The notes under the pieces are model-generated. The model had not been told where the DNA came from. It made no database searches and saw only the letters and a program-made list of their open reading frames with translations. The position numbers were made by a program, and so were the translations under genes. From Micromonospora endophytica (GTDB lineage Bacteria > Actinomycetota > Actinomycetes > Mycobacteriales > Micromonosporaceae), in the NCBI RefSeq assembly GCF_003236305.1, contig NZ_POTX01000011.1, positions 1 through 53,055 on the forward strand: a DNA stretch of 53,055 bases, read 5' to 3'. The first letter of the stretch is position 1, and each line of letters opens with the position of its first letter. Below, piece after piece: positions 26,022 to 35,523 of this stretch.

Positions 26022-27740
26022 ATGCGCAAACTCCTCAGACCCGTCCTCGGCGTGGCCACCGCTGCCCTCGCCGTCCTGGCCTGCACCGCGCCGGCCACCC
26101 CGGCCAGCGCCGCCGACACGCCGTACGACGTGTTGGTCTTCTCCAAGACGGCCGGCTTCCGGCACGACTCCATCGCCGTCGGCACCCAGGCCATCCGTGA
26201 CCTGGGCGCGGCGAACAGCTTCACCGTCACCGCCACCGAGGACGCCAACGCCTTCACCACGGGCAACCTTGCCCAGTACGAAGCGGTGATCTTCCTCAAC
26301 ACCACAGGCGACGTGCTCAACAACAGCCAACAGAGCGCGTTCGAGGCGTACATCGGCGCCGGCGGCGGCTACGTCGGCGTGCACTCCGCCGCCGACACCG
26401 AGTACGGCTGGTCCTTCTACGGCAACCTGGTCGGGGCGTACTTCCGCTCGCACCCGGCCATCCAGCAGGCCCAGGTCCGGGTGGAGGACCGGGCCCACGC
26501 GGCCACCGCCCACCTGCCGCAGACCTGGACCCGCACCGACGAGTGGTACGACTTCCAGGCCAGCGCCCGTCCCGGCGCCCGCATCCTGGCCAACCTCAAC
26601 GAGTCGTCGTACTCCGGCGGCGTGATGGGCGCCGACCACCCGATCGCGTGGTGCAAGACGTACAGCGGTGGCCGGTCCTTCTACACCGGCGGCGGGCACA
26701 CCCAGGCGTCGTACTCCGAACCGGCCTTCCGCTCGCACCTGCTCGGCGGCATCCGGTACGCGGCCGGCCGCACCAAGGCCGACTGCCGCCCGGAGACCGG
26801 CTACACCACCCTCTACAACGGCTCGACCACCGGCTGGTCCCAGGCCGGACCGGGCAACTTCAGCAACTCCGACGCCACCCTGACCTCGGTCGGCGGGATG
26901 GGGCTGTTCTGGTACAGCGCCAAGCAGTTCACCAACTACTCGCTGAAGCTGGACTGGCGGGTCGCCGGCGACGACAACTCGGGCGTCTTCATCGGCTTCC
27001 CGCCGTCGAGTGACCCGAACTCCGCCATCAACAACGGCTACGAGGTGCAGATCGACCCCACCGACACCGCGGACAAGACCACCGGCGCGATCTACGGCTT
27101 CAAGGCCGCCGACCTTGCCGCCCGGGACGCCGCGCTGAACCCGGCGGGGGCGTGGAACACCTACGAGCTGCTGGTGGAGGGGGAACGCCTCCAGGTCTTC
27201 CTGAACGGATCCAAGATCAACGACTTCACCAACACCGACCCGGTCCGCTCCCTCGCCGGCCACATCGGCATCCAGAACCACGGCACCGGCGACGACGTCT
27301 CCTTCCGCAACATCAGGATCAAGGAGCTGGGCGGCACCAACCCGCCCCCGAGCGGGGACCGCACCGGCCGGATCACCGGGTTGGCGGGTAAGTGTCTGGA
27401 TGTGCGTAACGGTTCGTCGGCGGACGGTACGCAGATCCAGATCTGGTCCTGTAATGGTGCTGCGGCGCAGACGTGGACGGTGACGCCGAATTCGACGATC
27501 CGGGCGTTGGGCAAGTGCCTGGATGTCAACGGTGCGGGTTCGGCGGACGGTACGAAGATCCAGTTGTGGACCTGTAACGGTGGTGGTGCGCAGGTGTGGT
27601 CGGCGCAGTCGAACGGCACGTTGCGTAACCCGAACTCGGGCAAGTGCCTGGACGTGTCGAACAACAGCTCCGCCGACGGCCAGGCAGTGCATCTCTGGAC
27701 CTGCCACACCAACGCCAACCAGCGCTGGGTGCTCCCATAG
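26022..27740 (+). CDS. Secreted ThuA-like / DUF1080 (3-keto-glycoside hydrolase-type) / ricin-B protein
   Basis: 572 residues. A signal peptide ends near TPASA (residue 31). Residues about 35-255 are a ThuA-like domain (VLVFSKTAGFRHDSIAVG; AVIFLNTTGDVLNNSQQ; GGGYVGVHSAADTEYGW). Residues 262-445 are a DUF1080 jelly-roll (TTLYNGSTTGWSQAGPGNF; DNSGVFIGFP; NGYEVQIDPTD; GHIGIQNHGTGDDVSFRNI), a family associated with 3-keto-disaccharide hydrolysis. A ricin-B trefoil (445-572) follows. ThuA relatives act in 3-keto-trehalose metabolism. Together they suggest extracellular processing of oxidised glycosides. The gene lies 78 bp after the dehydrogenase gene with a hairpin between, and both carry the same ricin cassette. 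Confidence 0.91.
   Translation: MRKLLRPVLGVATAALAVLACTAPATPASAADTPYDVLVFSKTAGFRHDSIAVGTQAIRDLGAANSFTVTATEDANAFTTGNLAQYEAVIFLNTTGDVLNNSQQSAFEAYIGAGGGYVGVHSAADTEYGWSFYGNLVGAYFRSHPAIQQAQVRVEDRAHAATAHLPQTWTRTDEWYDFQASARPGARILANLNESSYSGGVMGADHPIAWCKTYSGGRSFYTGGGHTQASYSEPAFRSHLLGGIRYAAGRTKADCRPETGYTTLYNGSTTGWSQAGPGNFSNSDATLTSVGGMGLFWYSAKQFTNYSLKLDWRVAGDDNSGVFIGFPPSSDPNSAINNGYEVQIDPTDTADKTTGAIYGFKAADLAARDAALNPAGAWNTYELLVEGERLQVFLNGSKINDFTNTDPVRSLAGHIGIQNHGTGDDVSFRNIRIKELGGTNPPPSGDRTGRITGLAGKCLDVRNGSSADGTQIQIWSCNGAAAQTWTVTPNSTIRALGKCLDVNGAGSADGTKIQLWTCNGGGAQVWSAQSNGTLRNPNSGKCLDVSNNSSADGQAVHLWTCHTNANQRWVLP
27358..27737 (+). repeat. Ricin-B cassette, copy 2 (long direct repeat)
   Basis: Second copy of the cassette at 25561-25940. 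The two are the same over most of the length; visible differences are mainly synonymous, for example TCC/TCG and CTC/CTG near the 3' third. The GGT/GTG-rich codon style here extends further than in copy 1, through the third KCLDV repeat. Confidence 0.9.
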
Positions 27741-27743
27741 CTG

Positions 27744-27794
27744 TAAGGAGGGGCCCCCTGCTAACGCCTGGCGTAGTAAAGGGGCCCCTTTTTA
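27744..27794. terminator. GGGGCCCC hairpin with T-run, copy 2 of the repeated element
   Basis: AAGGAGGGGCCCCCTG followed by a loop containing CTAACGCCTGGCG and the right arm AAAGGGGCCCCTTTTT. It lies right after the ThuA/DUF1080 stop and has a genuine T-run, so it is a good intrinsic terminator. Loop core TAACGCCT matches copy 1 at 25948-25995. Confidence 0.75.
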
Positions 27795-27983
27795 ACAGCG
27801 CGCCACCCGCCTAGAGTGAGAGTGGCGACCGCGAGGTGGCCGGTGAACCGACGGGAGGCGCAACCCGTCGGTCCCAGGCGCGTGAAGCGCCCGCCGGGCA
27901 TCGCCGAGGCCGTCCACTCCGGTCATCCCTCGCCCCGGTCCCGCAGGTACGGAATCCCCCACCACGACAGGGGAAAAGGACAC

Positions 27984-28991
<1,008 letters not shown>

Positions 28992-29002
28992 ACCGGCTCG
29001 CC

Positions 29003-29031
29003 CCGGGGGCCCGGCATCCGCCGGCCCCCGG
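29003..29031. terminator. Bidirectional hairpin between convergent isomerase and ROK genes
   Basis: CCGGGGGCCCGGC at 29003-29015 pairs with GCCGGCCCCCGG at 29020-29031, with one bulged base and a 4-base loop. It sits in the 54-bp gap between two converging genes. Confidence 0.6.
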
Positions 29032-29045
29032 CACCGGCGGGCGGC

Positions 29046-30224
29046 TCAGCCGGCGCTGAAGACGTGCTCACTGACCAGGCGGGCCGCGCCGACCAACCCG
29101 GCCCGGTCCGCCAGGTCGGAGAGGACGATCGGCATGGTGCCGGTGGCCAGCGGCGCCGACCGCCGGTAGACCACTCCCCGGATCTCGGCGAGCAGGACGT
29201 GCCCGAGCCCTTCCGGCGCGCCGCCGATCACCAGGATGCCGGGATTGACGAAGCTGACCAGGCCGACGAGCACCCGACCGAGACGGCGGGCGGCGTCGCG
29301 GATCAGGATCTGCGTGGCCGGGTCGCCGGCGGTCGCGGTCGCGGCGACGTCCGGCACGGTGAGCGTGCCCGCCTCGGCCAGCCGGGCCGCGAGCGCCGCG
29401 GAACGGCCCGAACGGGCGATCGCCAGCGCCGACCGCACCAACCCCTCATCACCGCAGTACGCCTGAAGGCAGCCGGCCTCACCGCAGCCGCAGACCGGCC
29501 CGTCCTCGTCGAGCGACAGGTGCGCGATGTCACCCGCGGCGCTTGTCGCTCCGCGATGCAGCGCGCCGCCGAGGACCAGCCCGCAGCCGATCGCCGGGCC
29601 GAGCTTCAGGTAGAGAAAATCGTCGAACGTACGCCCGATGCCGGCGTGCTGCTCGCCGAGGGCGAACACGTTGGCGTCGTTGTCGACAAGTGCCGGGCAG
29701 CCCAGTGCGGCGGCGAAGGCGTCGCGGACGGGGAAGCGCTGCCAACCGGGCAGCGCCGCCGGCGCGACGGATGCGCCGCCGTCGACCGCTCCGGGCAGGG
29801 CGATCCCGACGCCGGTGAGTTCGGCGACGCCCAGATCGGCGCGGAGCTTCTCGATCAGTTCGACCGCTCGGGTGATCACCGGTTCGGGCCCGCCGCGGGC
29901 GTCCACCACCGCACCCGTCTCGGCCAGCGGGCACAACTCGCCGTCGGTCACCGCAACGCTTACCCGGTCCGGTGCGACGACCACGCTGGCGAAGCGGACC
30001 CCGCCCGCGAGGCGCAGCAGCGACGAACGGCGCCCACCGCGAGAGGCCGCCGGTCCGGCGGTCTCGACCAGTCCACGCGCGATGAGCCGGTCCAGTTCGG
30101 CGGTGAGCGTCGACCGGGACAGGCCCGCGATGTCGCCCACCTCCACACGTGACCGGGGACCGTCGTCACGCAGCAATCGGACCAGCCGTGCCTGTTGCGA
30201 GTTCTCCGGCCGGAGCAGTGCCAC
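29046..30224 (-). CDS. ROK family transcriptional repressor
   Basis: Paralogue of the ROK protein at 8917-10095: N-terminal winged helix (VRLLRDDGPRSRVEVGDIAG; STLTAELDRLIARGLVETAG) and a ROK domain with LVDNDANVFALGEQHAG and the zinc-site cysteines in VCGCGEAGCLQAY. The usual GH before the Cys cluster is AH here (DIAHLSLDEDGPVCGCG), which may weaken zinc binding. GTG at 30224 is chosen because AGGAGG lies 8 bases upstream; the ATG at 30230 is only 2 bases from the same Shine-Dalgarno sequence. It sits between the cytosolic isomerase and the secreted isomerase/dehydrogenase operon and probably controls this locus. Confidence 0.9.
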   Translation of the reverse strand: MALLRPENSQQARLVRLLRDDGPRSRVEVGDIAGLSRSTLTAELDRLIARGLVETAGPAASRGGRRSSLLRLAGGVRFASVVVAPDRVSVAVTDGELCPLAETGAVVDARGGPEPVITRAVELIEKLRADLGVAELTGVGIALPGAVDGGASVAPAALPGWQRFPVRDAFAAALGCPALVDNDANVFALGEQHAGIGRTFDDFLYLKLGPAIGCGLVLGGALHRGATSAAGDIAHLSLDEDGPVCGCGEAGCLQAYCGDEGLVRSALAIARSGRSAALAARLAEAGTLTVPDVAATATAGDPATQILIRDAARRLGRVLVGLVSFVNPGILVIGGAPEGLGHVLLAEIRGVVYRRSAPLATGTMPIVLSDLADRAGLVGAARLVSEHVFSAG

Positions 30225-30279
30225 CGCCATCACCTCCTGCCCGGAGTCTTGCACGCCGGTGTTACGTGTCTGTGGCCGG

Positions 30280-30353
30280 CAGGGGCCACGTCCGTCACCG
30301 GACGCGGCCCCTGCGTACGCGTGTCTCGGGTCCGTCAGCTCCACGGGCCCGAG
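30280..30353 (-). terminator. Two tandem hairpins ending the secreted isomerase operon
   Basis: Reading the minus strand after the isomerase stop: the first stem is at 30343-30353 with 30325-30335 (ACGGGCCCGAG with one G-U pair). The second is at 30306-30313 with 30280-30287 (CAGGGGCC/GGCCCCTG) plus an inner GTCCG/CGGAC pair. Together they separate this operon from the ROK gene. Confidence 0.6.
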
Positions 30354-30360
30354 GCTGGCC

Positions 30361-31449
30361 TCAGCCCCGCAGGCCCGCCATGTGCTGGTAGCTCACCTCC
30401 GCGTAGCGCAGCGAGCGACCCGGGTCGGCGGTGCCGCCCGGCGCGTTGTCCTGCTCCCACATCGGGTTGTGGTAGCCCTTCGCGCCCATCTTGGCGAAGA
30501 AGCCGCCGTAGTCGATGTCGCCTTCGCCGAGCGGCACCATCTCGTACCCGTTGGTGACGTTCGGGTTGATCGCGCCGTCCTTCGCGTGGAACAGCGGGAA
30601 CCGCATGGTCCGGGAGGCGACGGTGGCCAGCGGGTCGAAGATGTTGGTCTGCGGGTTGCCGTCCGGGCCGGTGTAGGTGTGCCAACGGTGCCGGGCCACG
30701 TGCGCCCAGTAGATGTCCATCTCGAAGAAGACCTTGTCGGCTTCGGTCTGCTGGAAGAAGTACTCCAGCTTGCGGATGCCCGAGGACCGGGTCGGTCGGC
30801 CCAGCTCGTCCAGCGGCCCGCTGTCGAGCAGGAAGTTGTACGCCGCGTCGTGGTTGTGCGTGTACAACTTCAGCCCACGGGCGGCGGCCATCTCGCCGAA
30901 CAGGTTCCACCGGTCCGCGGCGGCGTCCCAGTCGGCCTTGAAGTTGCTGTTGGTCGGGTCGCTGCCGGTGCCGACGTGCTGCATGCCGAGGATCTCGGCG
31001 GTGTCGAGCGTCCGCTCGAACGCGGCGATGGTGTCCGGGGTGACGGTGCTGGGGATGGAGGTGTGCGCGCCGTTGGCGCGCAGCCCGTTGTCGTCCAGGA
31101 TCTTCCGGATCTCCACCGGCGTGATCTGCCGGCCCAGGATGGCCGTGTTCTGGTTGTAGCCGGCGAACTCGACCTCCTTGTAGCCGATCTCGGCGAGCCG
31201 GGCGAGCACCCGTTCGAAGCCGTACGGCACGCCACTGACGTCCGGGGCGGCGCTGATCCGGTCCCGGACGCTGTAGAGGATGATGCCGCGCTTGCCGGGT
31301 GGCACGAGCACACCGTTGCTGTTGCCCTTGCCGCTGGAGGCGGCGGCCACGGAGCCGAAGCCGGCGGCGCCGACCGCCGCCGCGCCGGCGACCCCGGCGA
31401 AGGCGCCGAGTATCCGACGGCGGCTCATTCCGTGCTGACTGTCGTTCAT
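30361..31449 (-). CDS. Tat-exported sugar phosphate isomerase/epimerase-like protein
   Basis: 362 residues. A clear twin-arginine signal (MSRRRILGAFAGVAGAAAVG) ends near residue 38, so this TIM barrel is exported folded, which implies a cofactor or metal. Core blocks: GIILYSVRDRISAAPDV, IGYKEVEFAGYNQNTAILGR, GLRANGAHTSIPSTV, GLKLYTHNHDAAYNF, VFFEMDIYWAHVARH (Glu, Asp, His) and FPLFHAKDGAINP. The 'sugar phosphate' label is only the family name; outside the cell a keto-sugar is a likelier substrate. The gene is 75 bp downstream of the ThuA-dehydrogenase fusion, with a perfect palindrome between. Confidence 0.92.
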   Translation of the reverse strand: MNDSQHGMSRRRILGAFAGVAGAAAVGAAGFGSVAAASSGKGNSNGVLVPPGKRGIILYSVRDRISAAPDVSGVPYGFERVLARLAEIGYKEVEFAGYNQNTAILGRQITPVEIRKILDDNGLRANGAHTSIPSTVTPDTIAAFERTLDTAEILGMQHVGTGSDPTNSNFKADWDAAADRWNLFGEMAAARGLKLYTHNHDAAYNFLLDSGPLDELGRPTRSSGIRKLEYFFQQTEADKVFFEMDIYWAHVARHRWHTYTGPDGNPQTNIFDPLATVASRTMRFPLFHAKDGAINPNVTNGYEMVPLGEGDIDYGGFFAKMGAKGYHNPMWEQDNAPGGTADPGRSLRYAEVSYQHMAGLRG

Positions 31450-31486
31450 GTCCTGCTGCCTTTCGTGGTGGTGCTGGCGGATGGGT

Positions 31487-31516
31487 GGCCGGGGCCGCCG
31501 CGCGGCGGCCCCGGCC
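31487..31516. terminator. 30-bp perfect palindrome between operon genes
   Basis: GGCCGGGGCCGCCG, then CG, then the exact complement. It is only 9 bp beyond the stop of the ThuA-dehydrogenase fusion gene, inside the 75-bp gap before the Tat isomerase gene. It may be a partial terminator or 3' mRNA stabiliser setting the ratio of the two proteins. Confidence 0.55.
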
Positions 31517-31524
31517 GGGTGGGC

Positions 31525-34500
31525 TTACGGGGTGAGGCCGATGCCCTGACCGTTGAACTGGACCCAGTTGAGGTTGCCGAAACCGCTTGCCGGTCCGCCT
31601 TCGACGGTGGTGAACACCAGGTAGAGCCGGAACGTGTCACCGGGGTCGGTGATCGGCACGGTGGTGCTGGTGAAGGCGTTGTTGCCGGTGGTCGCGTTGA
31701 CCGTGGCGGTGGTCAGCAACGGGCCCGTCGGCGAGTCCCGGCGGAACTCGACGTTGAACCGCGGCTGCCCGGCCGTGGCCGCGCTACCACCCGACGTACG
31801 CAGGGTGACCGAGTTGATGTTCCTCAGGTTGACCGTGCCGTTGACGGCGATCCAGTCACCGGGGTCGAGGCTGCCCCGCTGCTGCCCGCCACCGGCGTCG
31901 GCGCTGTTGCCGACGGTGGTGCCCGACTGGTCCCGGGCGAACTCCACCTGCTGCAACTTGTCCTGGATCACCTGCTGACCGATGGTGGTCAGGGCAGGTT
32001 GGCCATTGGCGCCGTTGTCGGTGTACGAGGCACTGATCACGCCGTAGATGTAGCCGCCGTGCCCGGCGTCGTCAGGATCGGTGGACAGTACGCCGGAGCA
32101 GCCGAACGCGTTCGCCCCGCCGTGCCCGTGGTCGTCGTGACCGAGCACGAAGGTCACCTCGACCCGGTTACAGTCGATCGGGCCGTCCTCCGGGTCGGTG
32201 ACCGTGACCGACCAGGGGATGTCGTCGCCCCAGCTGAAGAAGCCACCCTCCAGCGGCACGTTCACCCGTACCGTCGATGCGGTGTTGCCGACCGTGATCG
32301 TGGTGTTCGCCGTCGCGGTCTTGCCGCTGGAGTCGGTGACCGTCAACCGCGCCGTGTAGACGCCGTTGGCGGTGTAGGTGAAGGTGGGGTTCGGGTCGAC
32401 GGAGTCGATGACGCCGTCGCCGTTGAAGTCCCAGGCGAACGAGATGGAGTCCGCCGGGTCCGGATCGCGGGAGCCCTCGCTGGAGAAGGCCACCGTCAGT
32501 GGGGCGGGCCCGTTGGAGGGGGTCGCCTTCAGCACCGCCGTCGGTGCCCGCAGGCCCTTGACGTAGCTGAACTTCACCATCGCGGCGTCCGGGTTGATGT
32601 TGAAGAACCCGTCCCCGTACGTCAGCAGGTAGAAGTTGCCGTCCGGGCCCCACATCATGTCCATCGGGTTGTCGCAGAGGAAGGGCCTGGCCGGCGTGAC
32701 CGGGCCACCTCCGCAGTTCAGCAGATCATTGATCTTCAGGATCTCGCCCTGCGAGTCGAGCCGGATCTCCCGCAGGTAGTCCCGGGTGAACTCGCCGAAG
32801 AAGATCGCGCCGTCGTAGTACGCGGGGAACTTCGTCTCCGACCTCAGCTCCGGGTCGTAGTCGTACTTCGCCGCGCCGTGCGGTCCGACGCCACCGGTGC
32901 CCAGCTCGGGGAAGAGCACCGGACACACCTGGGTCGGGGTGGACAGGTAGGACTCCGCACACGGGGTCGGAGCGTTGAACGAATACCAGAGTTCGGACTT
33001 CTCCACCGGCGGCAGGTCGACCAGGCCGGTGTTGTGTCGAGAGGTGTTCTTCGGTGCCGCGCAGTCGAACGGTGCGACCGGTGAGATCGGGGTGGTCGTC
33101 CAGTTCATCTCGACGTACGGCAGGTCAGGCTGCACGCACATCGGCCAACCGTAGTTCGCCGGCTTGTCCACCACCATCATCCGTCCGGTGCCCGCCGGAC
33201 CTCGTCCGACACCCGCGTCGCGGGAGTCCGGGGAGTAGTCGGTGATGTAGGCGACGTCGTTCTTGTCGACGGTGATCCGGAACGGGTTCCGCAGGCCCAT
33301 CGCGTAGATCTCCGGGCGGGTCTTGTCGCTCGGGTACGCCCCCTCGGGGAACAGGTTCCCCGCCGGGATGGTGTAGCTGCCGTCCGGCTGCACCGTGATC
33401 CGCAGGATCTTGCCGCGCAGGTCGTTGGTGTTGGCGGCACCGCGCCGGGCGTCCGCGAACGGCGCCTGGTAGACACCGCTGTCGCTCACCGAGTCGTTGT
33501 GCGGGGAGAAACCTCCCGCGCCACCGGCGCTGGCCGGGGTGTCGTCCCCGGTGACCAACCAGAGGTTGTTGTCGGAGTCGAAGGCGATGTCGCCGGCCAC
33601 GTGACAGCAGGCGCCCCGGTCCACCGGCACCTGCATGATCTTCTGCTCGCTGTCCAGGTCGAGCGAGGGGTTCTCACCGTCGACGAACTTGAAGCGGGAG
33701 AGCTGGAAGTAGCCCTTCCACACCTCCCACGCGTTCGGGTCGGTGCTGGTGGTCGGCGCCGCCCCGGTGGGGGTGTCCAGCAGGGGTGCGTAGAACAGGT
33801 AGACCCACTTGTTCGTGGCGAAGTCCTTGTCGATCGCCGGGCCGTACATCCCGTCCTCGCTGTGGGTGTAGACCGGGATCTGGGCCAGCAGCGTGGTCTG
33901 GTTGCCGTCCGGCTCGTGCAGTCGTACGCCGCCGCGCCTGTCGGTCTGGATGACCCGCCCGTCGGGCAGCACGTCGAAGCCGATCGGCTCGTTGACGTTG
34001 GGCTGCGCGCCGATCACCGTCATCTGGTAGTTGGCCAGCACTGTCGCGCCGCAGTCACCATCGGTGGTGCCCGCCGCCCACTGGATCGCGCCGCCGAGGT
34101 GAGCGCGCAGGTCGGTGCCGCGGAAGCTCGCCGGGGTGGCACCGAGTCCGGTGTAGAAGGAACGGCCGCCCTGGTAGTCCTTGCACCAGGTGATGGGGTG
34201 ATCGAAGCCCATGCTGCCGCCGCTGTACGACTTCTCGTCCACCGTCGCCAGGACGTGCGAGAAGCCCCGGACGTTCGTGGCGAAGTTGTACCACCGGTCG
34301 GTGGTCTCCCACCGCTCGGGCAGCGTGGCCGAGGCGGGGTGTACCCGGTCGGCCACGGTCACCGTGGCGGCGCTGGCCGGTGCGGCGGCACCCACGGCAC
34401 GGGTGCCGAGCACCTCGTCCAGGAAGCTCCAGCCCGGCTCGGCCTCGATCGCCGAGTGCACGCCGACGAAGCCGCCGCCGTCGCGGTAGTACTGCTCGAA

Positions 34501-34869
34501 CGCCGCTTGCTGGGCGTCGTTCAGCACGTTGCCGGCGGTGTTGAGGAACACCACCGCGCGGAACTGCTTGAGGTGCGGCTCGCGGAACTTGCGGGGGTCG
34601 TCGGTGACGTCCACGGTGAACCGTCGGTCCTTGCCGAGTTGCCGGATGGCCTCGACGCCGGCGGCGGTGGCAGGGTGAGCACCGCCGGCTGACCGGGTGA
34701 AGACGAGAATTTTGTACTGGATGCCGTTGTTGTCCACTGCGGTGTCGCCCGCGACCGGCGCGGCCTGAGCTGGCGCGGTCTGCGGGCTGCCGGTCGCGAC
34801 GAGCGTCGCGCCGACGAGGGTGAGGAGACTGAGATAGGTGAGGGCCCTGCGGCCCAGCGGTCTGCGCAT
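31525..34869 (-). CDS. Secreted ThuA / PQQ-type sugar dehydrogenase / PKD / CBM6-like fusion protein
   Basis: 1114 residues. A signal peptide ends near APAQAAP (residue 37). Residues about 50-275 are ThuA-like (ILVFTRSAGGAHPATAAGVE; GGGFVGVHSAIEAEPGW; GFDHPITWCKDYQGGRSFYTG). Residues 275-760 are a glucose/sorbosone-dehydrogenase propeller (GFDVLPDGRVIQTDRRGGVR; DRGACCHVAGDIAFD; LRGKILRITVQPDGSYTIPAGN; YAMGLRNPFRITVD). A PKD domain at 773-860 (FAWDFNGDGVIDSVDPNPTF), an Ig-like block and a CBM6-like end (DPGDWIAVNGTVNLRNI) follow. It joins in one chain the two activities encoded separately at 23058 and 26022 and lacks their ricin cassette. Start ATG 34869 gives a clean signal peptide with GCGAGG upstream. 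Confidence 0.92.
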   Translation of the reverse strand: MRRPLGRRALTYLSLLTLVGATLVATGSPQTAPAQAAPVAGDTAVDNNGIQYKILVFTRSAGGAHPATAAGVEAIRQLGKDRRFTVDVTDDPRKFREPHLKQFRAVVFLNTAGNVLNDAQQAAFEQYYRDGGGFVGVHSAIEAEPGWSFLDEVLGTRAVGAAAPASAATVTVADRVHPASATLPERWETTDRWYNFATNVRGFSHVLATVDEKSYSGGSMGFDHPITWCKDYQGGRSFYTGLGATPASFRGTDLRAHLGGAIQWAAGTTDGDCGATVLANYQMTVIGAQPNVNEPIGFDVLPDGRVIQTDRRGGVRLHEPDGNQTTLLAQIPVYTHSEDGMYGPAIDKDFATNKWVYLFYAPLLDTPTGAAPTTSTDPNAWEVWKGYFQLSRFKFVDGENPSLDLDSEQKIMQVPVDRGACCHVAGDIAFDSDNNLWLVTGDDTPASAGGAGGFSPHNDSVSDSGVYQAPFADARRGAANTNDLRGKILRITVQPDGSYTIPAGNLFPEGAYPSDKTRPEIYAMGLRNPFRITVDKNDVAYITDYSPDSRDAGVGRGPAGTGRMMVVDKPANYGWPMCVQPDLPYVEMNWTTTPISPVAPFDCAAPKNTSRHNTGLVDLPPVEKSELWYSFNAPTPCAESYLSTPTQVCPVLFPELGTGGVGPHGAAKYDYDPELRSETKFPAYYDGAIFFGEFTRDYLREIRLDSQGEILKINDLLNCGGGPVTPARPFLCDNPMDMMWGPDGNFYLLTYGDGFFNINPDAAMVKFSYVKGLRAPTAVLKATPSNGPAPLTVAFSSEGSRDPDPADSISFAWDFNGDGVIDSVDPNPTFTYTANGVYTARLTVTDSSGKTATANTTITVGNTASTVRVNVPLEGGFFSWGDDIPWSVTVTDPEDGPIDCNRVEVTFVLGHDDHGHGGANAFGCSGVLSTDPDDAGHGGYIYGVISASYTDNGANGQPALTTIGQQVIQDKLQQVEFARDQSGTTVGNSADAGGGQQRGSLDPGDWIAVNGTVNLRNINSVTLRTSGGSAATAGQPRFNVEFRRDSPTGPLLTTATVNATTGNNAFTSTTVPITDPGDTFRLYLVFTTVEGGPASGFGNLNWVQFNGQGIGLTP

Positions 34870-35133
34870 CGAACCTCGCTCTGTTCGGTCAGGTTCGCCT
34901 CGATGCCGCACGGCATCGAGGTGGTCGGGGGTACCAAACGAGGCCTGGCCAGGTCTAACGAGGACGATATTTGTGACCGACATCAAAGAGAAGGGGTTGG
35001 CGGCAGAAGTTTCCGCGCTATCGGCAAGACTTTTGCTCAAAATCGGTGAAAGTCGCCCGATGTGTCTCCTGACGTGCGCAGACAGCAGTCGGGCCCGACC
35101 GCCTCGCTGGCGATCGGGCCCGACTGGATATCG
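34870..35133. promoter_or_regulatory. Promoter and operator region of the ThuA-dehydrogenase operon
   Basis: 264 bp. In the leader, CCTCGATGCCG-CA-CGGCATCGAGG at 34898-34921 is a perfect 11-bp inverted repeat 29 bp before the start codon. Bases 34960-35055 are AT-richer and carry GACTTT at 35028-35033 and AAAGTC at 35049-35054, overlapping CTTTTGCT (35030-35037), the same 8-mer as in the ROK-gene palindrome at 8782. These are candidate ROK-repressor sites. Confidence 0.45.
35086..35126 (-). terminator. Hairpin terminator after the YtxH-like gene
   Basis: CAGTCGGGCCCGA at 35086-35098 and its exact complement at 35114-35126, a 13-bp stem with a 15-base loop, starting 8 bp beyond the YtxH stop. 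Confidence 0.7.
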
Positions 35134-35523
35134 CTACAGAGTGCTGCCGTTGGTGCCGGAGCTGGACGGCTTGTTGCGGGAGGTGGCCGACGTCGAGCTG
35201 GTGGTCGAGCTCGACGAGCTGACACCCGACTTGCTGCCGCTGGTGGCAGGGGTGCCGGCGAAGGTGTCGTCGGCGGCGGTGAGCCCCTGCTTGCCGTTGG
35301 GGCTCAGCTTCTCGCCCAGCTTCGAGTGGCCCAGCTTGTCCTTGCCCTCGCTGTAGAGCCGGGTCGCCTGGGCCTGCGCCACCCCGGCCGCCTCCTGGAC
35401 GGTCGGGTGGTCGAGCACCTTGCGGCCCCGAACCACCAACTCCTCGTACTTCTCCCGGCCGGCACGGGCGCCCAGGACGAACCCTGCAGCCAGCCCGCCA
35501 AGGAACATGATCTTTCCGCGCAT
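35134..35523 (-). CDS. YtxH domain-containing protein
   Basis: 129 residues. A short hydrophobic N-terminal anchor (MFLGGLAAGFVLGARAGREKYEE) has the G-ARAGREKYEEL motif typical of actinobacterial YtxH-like proteins. A helical middle (VQEAAGVAQAQATRLYSEGKD) and a low-complexity Ser/Thr-rich tail follow. Members are small membrane-anchored, often stress-related proteins of uncertain role. ATG at 35523 with GAGAGGAGCC upstream; longer in-frame extensions are Arg-rich and unlikely. Monocistronic, flanked by a terminator. Confidence 0.88.
   Translation of the reverse strand: MRGKIMFLGGLAAGFVLGARAGREKYEELVVRGRKVLDHPTVQEAAGVAQAQATRLYSEGKDKLGHSKLGEKLSPNGKQGLTAADDTFAGTPATSGSKSGVSSSSSTTSSTSATSRNKPSSSGTNGSTL

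Noticed and set aside
23073-27707. A 1544-codon minus-strand frame opposite the two secreted-enzyme genes
   Set aside because: It crosses the hairpin between the genes and repeats only because the ricin cassette repeats; low-complexity Val/Gly/Asp/Arg composition.
29638-33084. A 1148-codon plus-strand frame opposite the ROK, Tat isomerase and dehydrogenase genes
   Set aside because: Same reason: it spans three well-supported minus-strand genes and their terminators and has no protein-like motifs.
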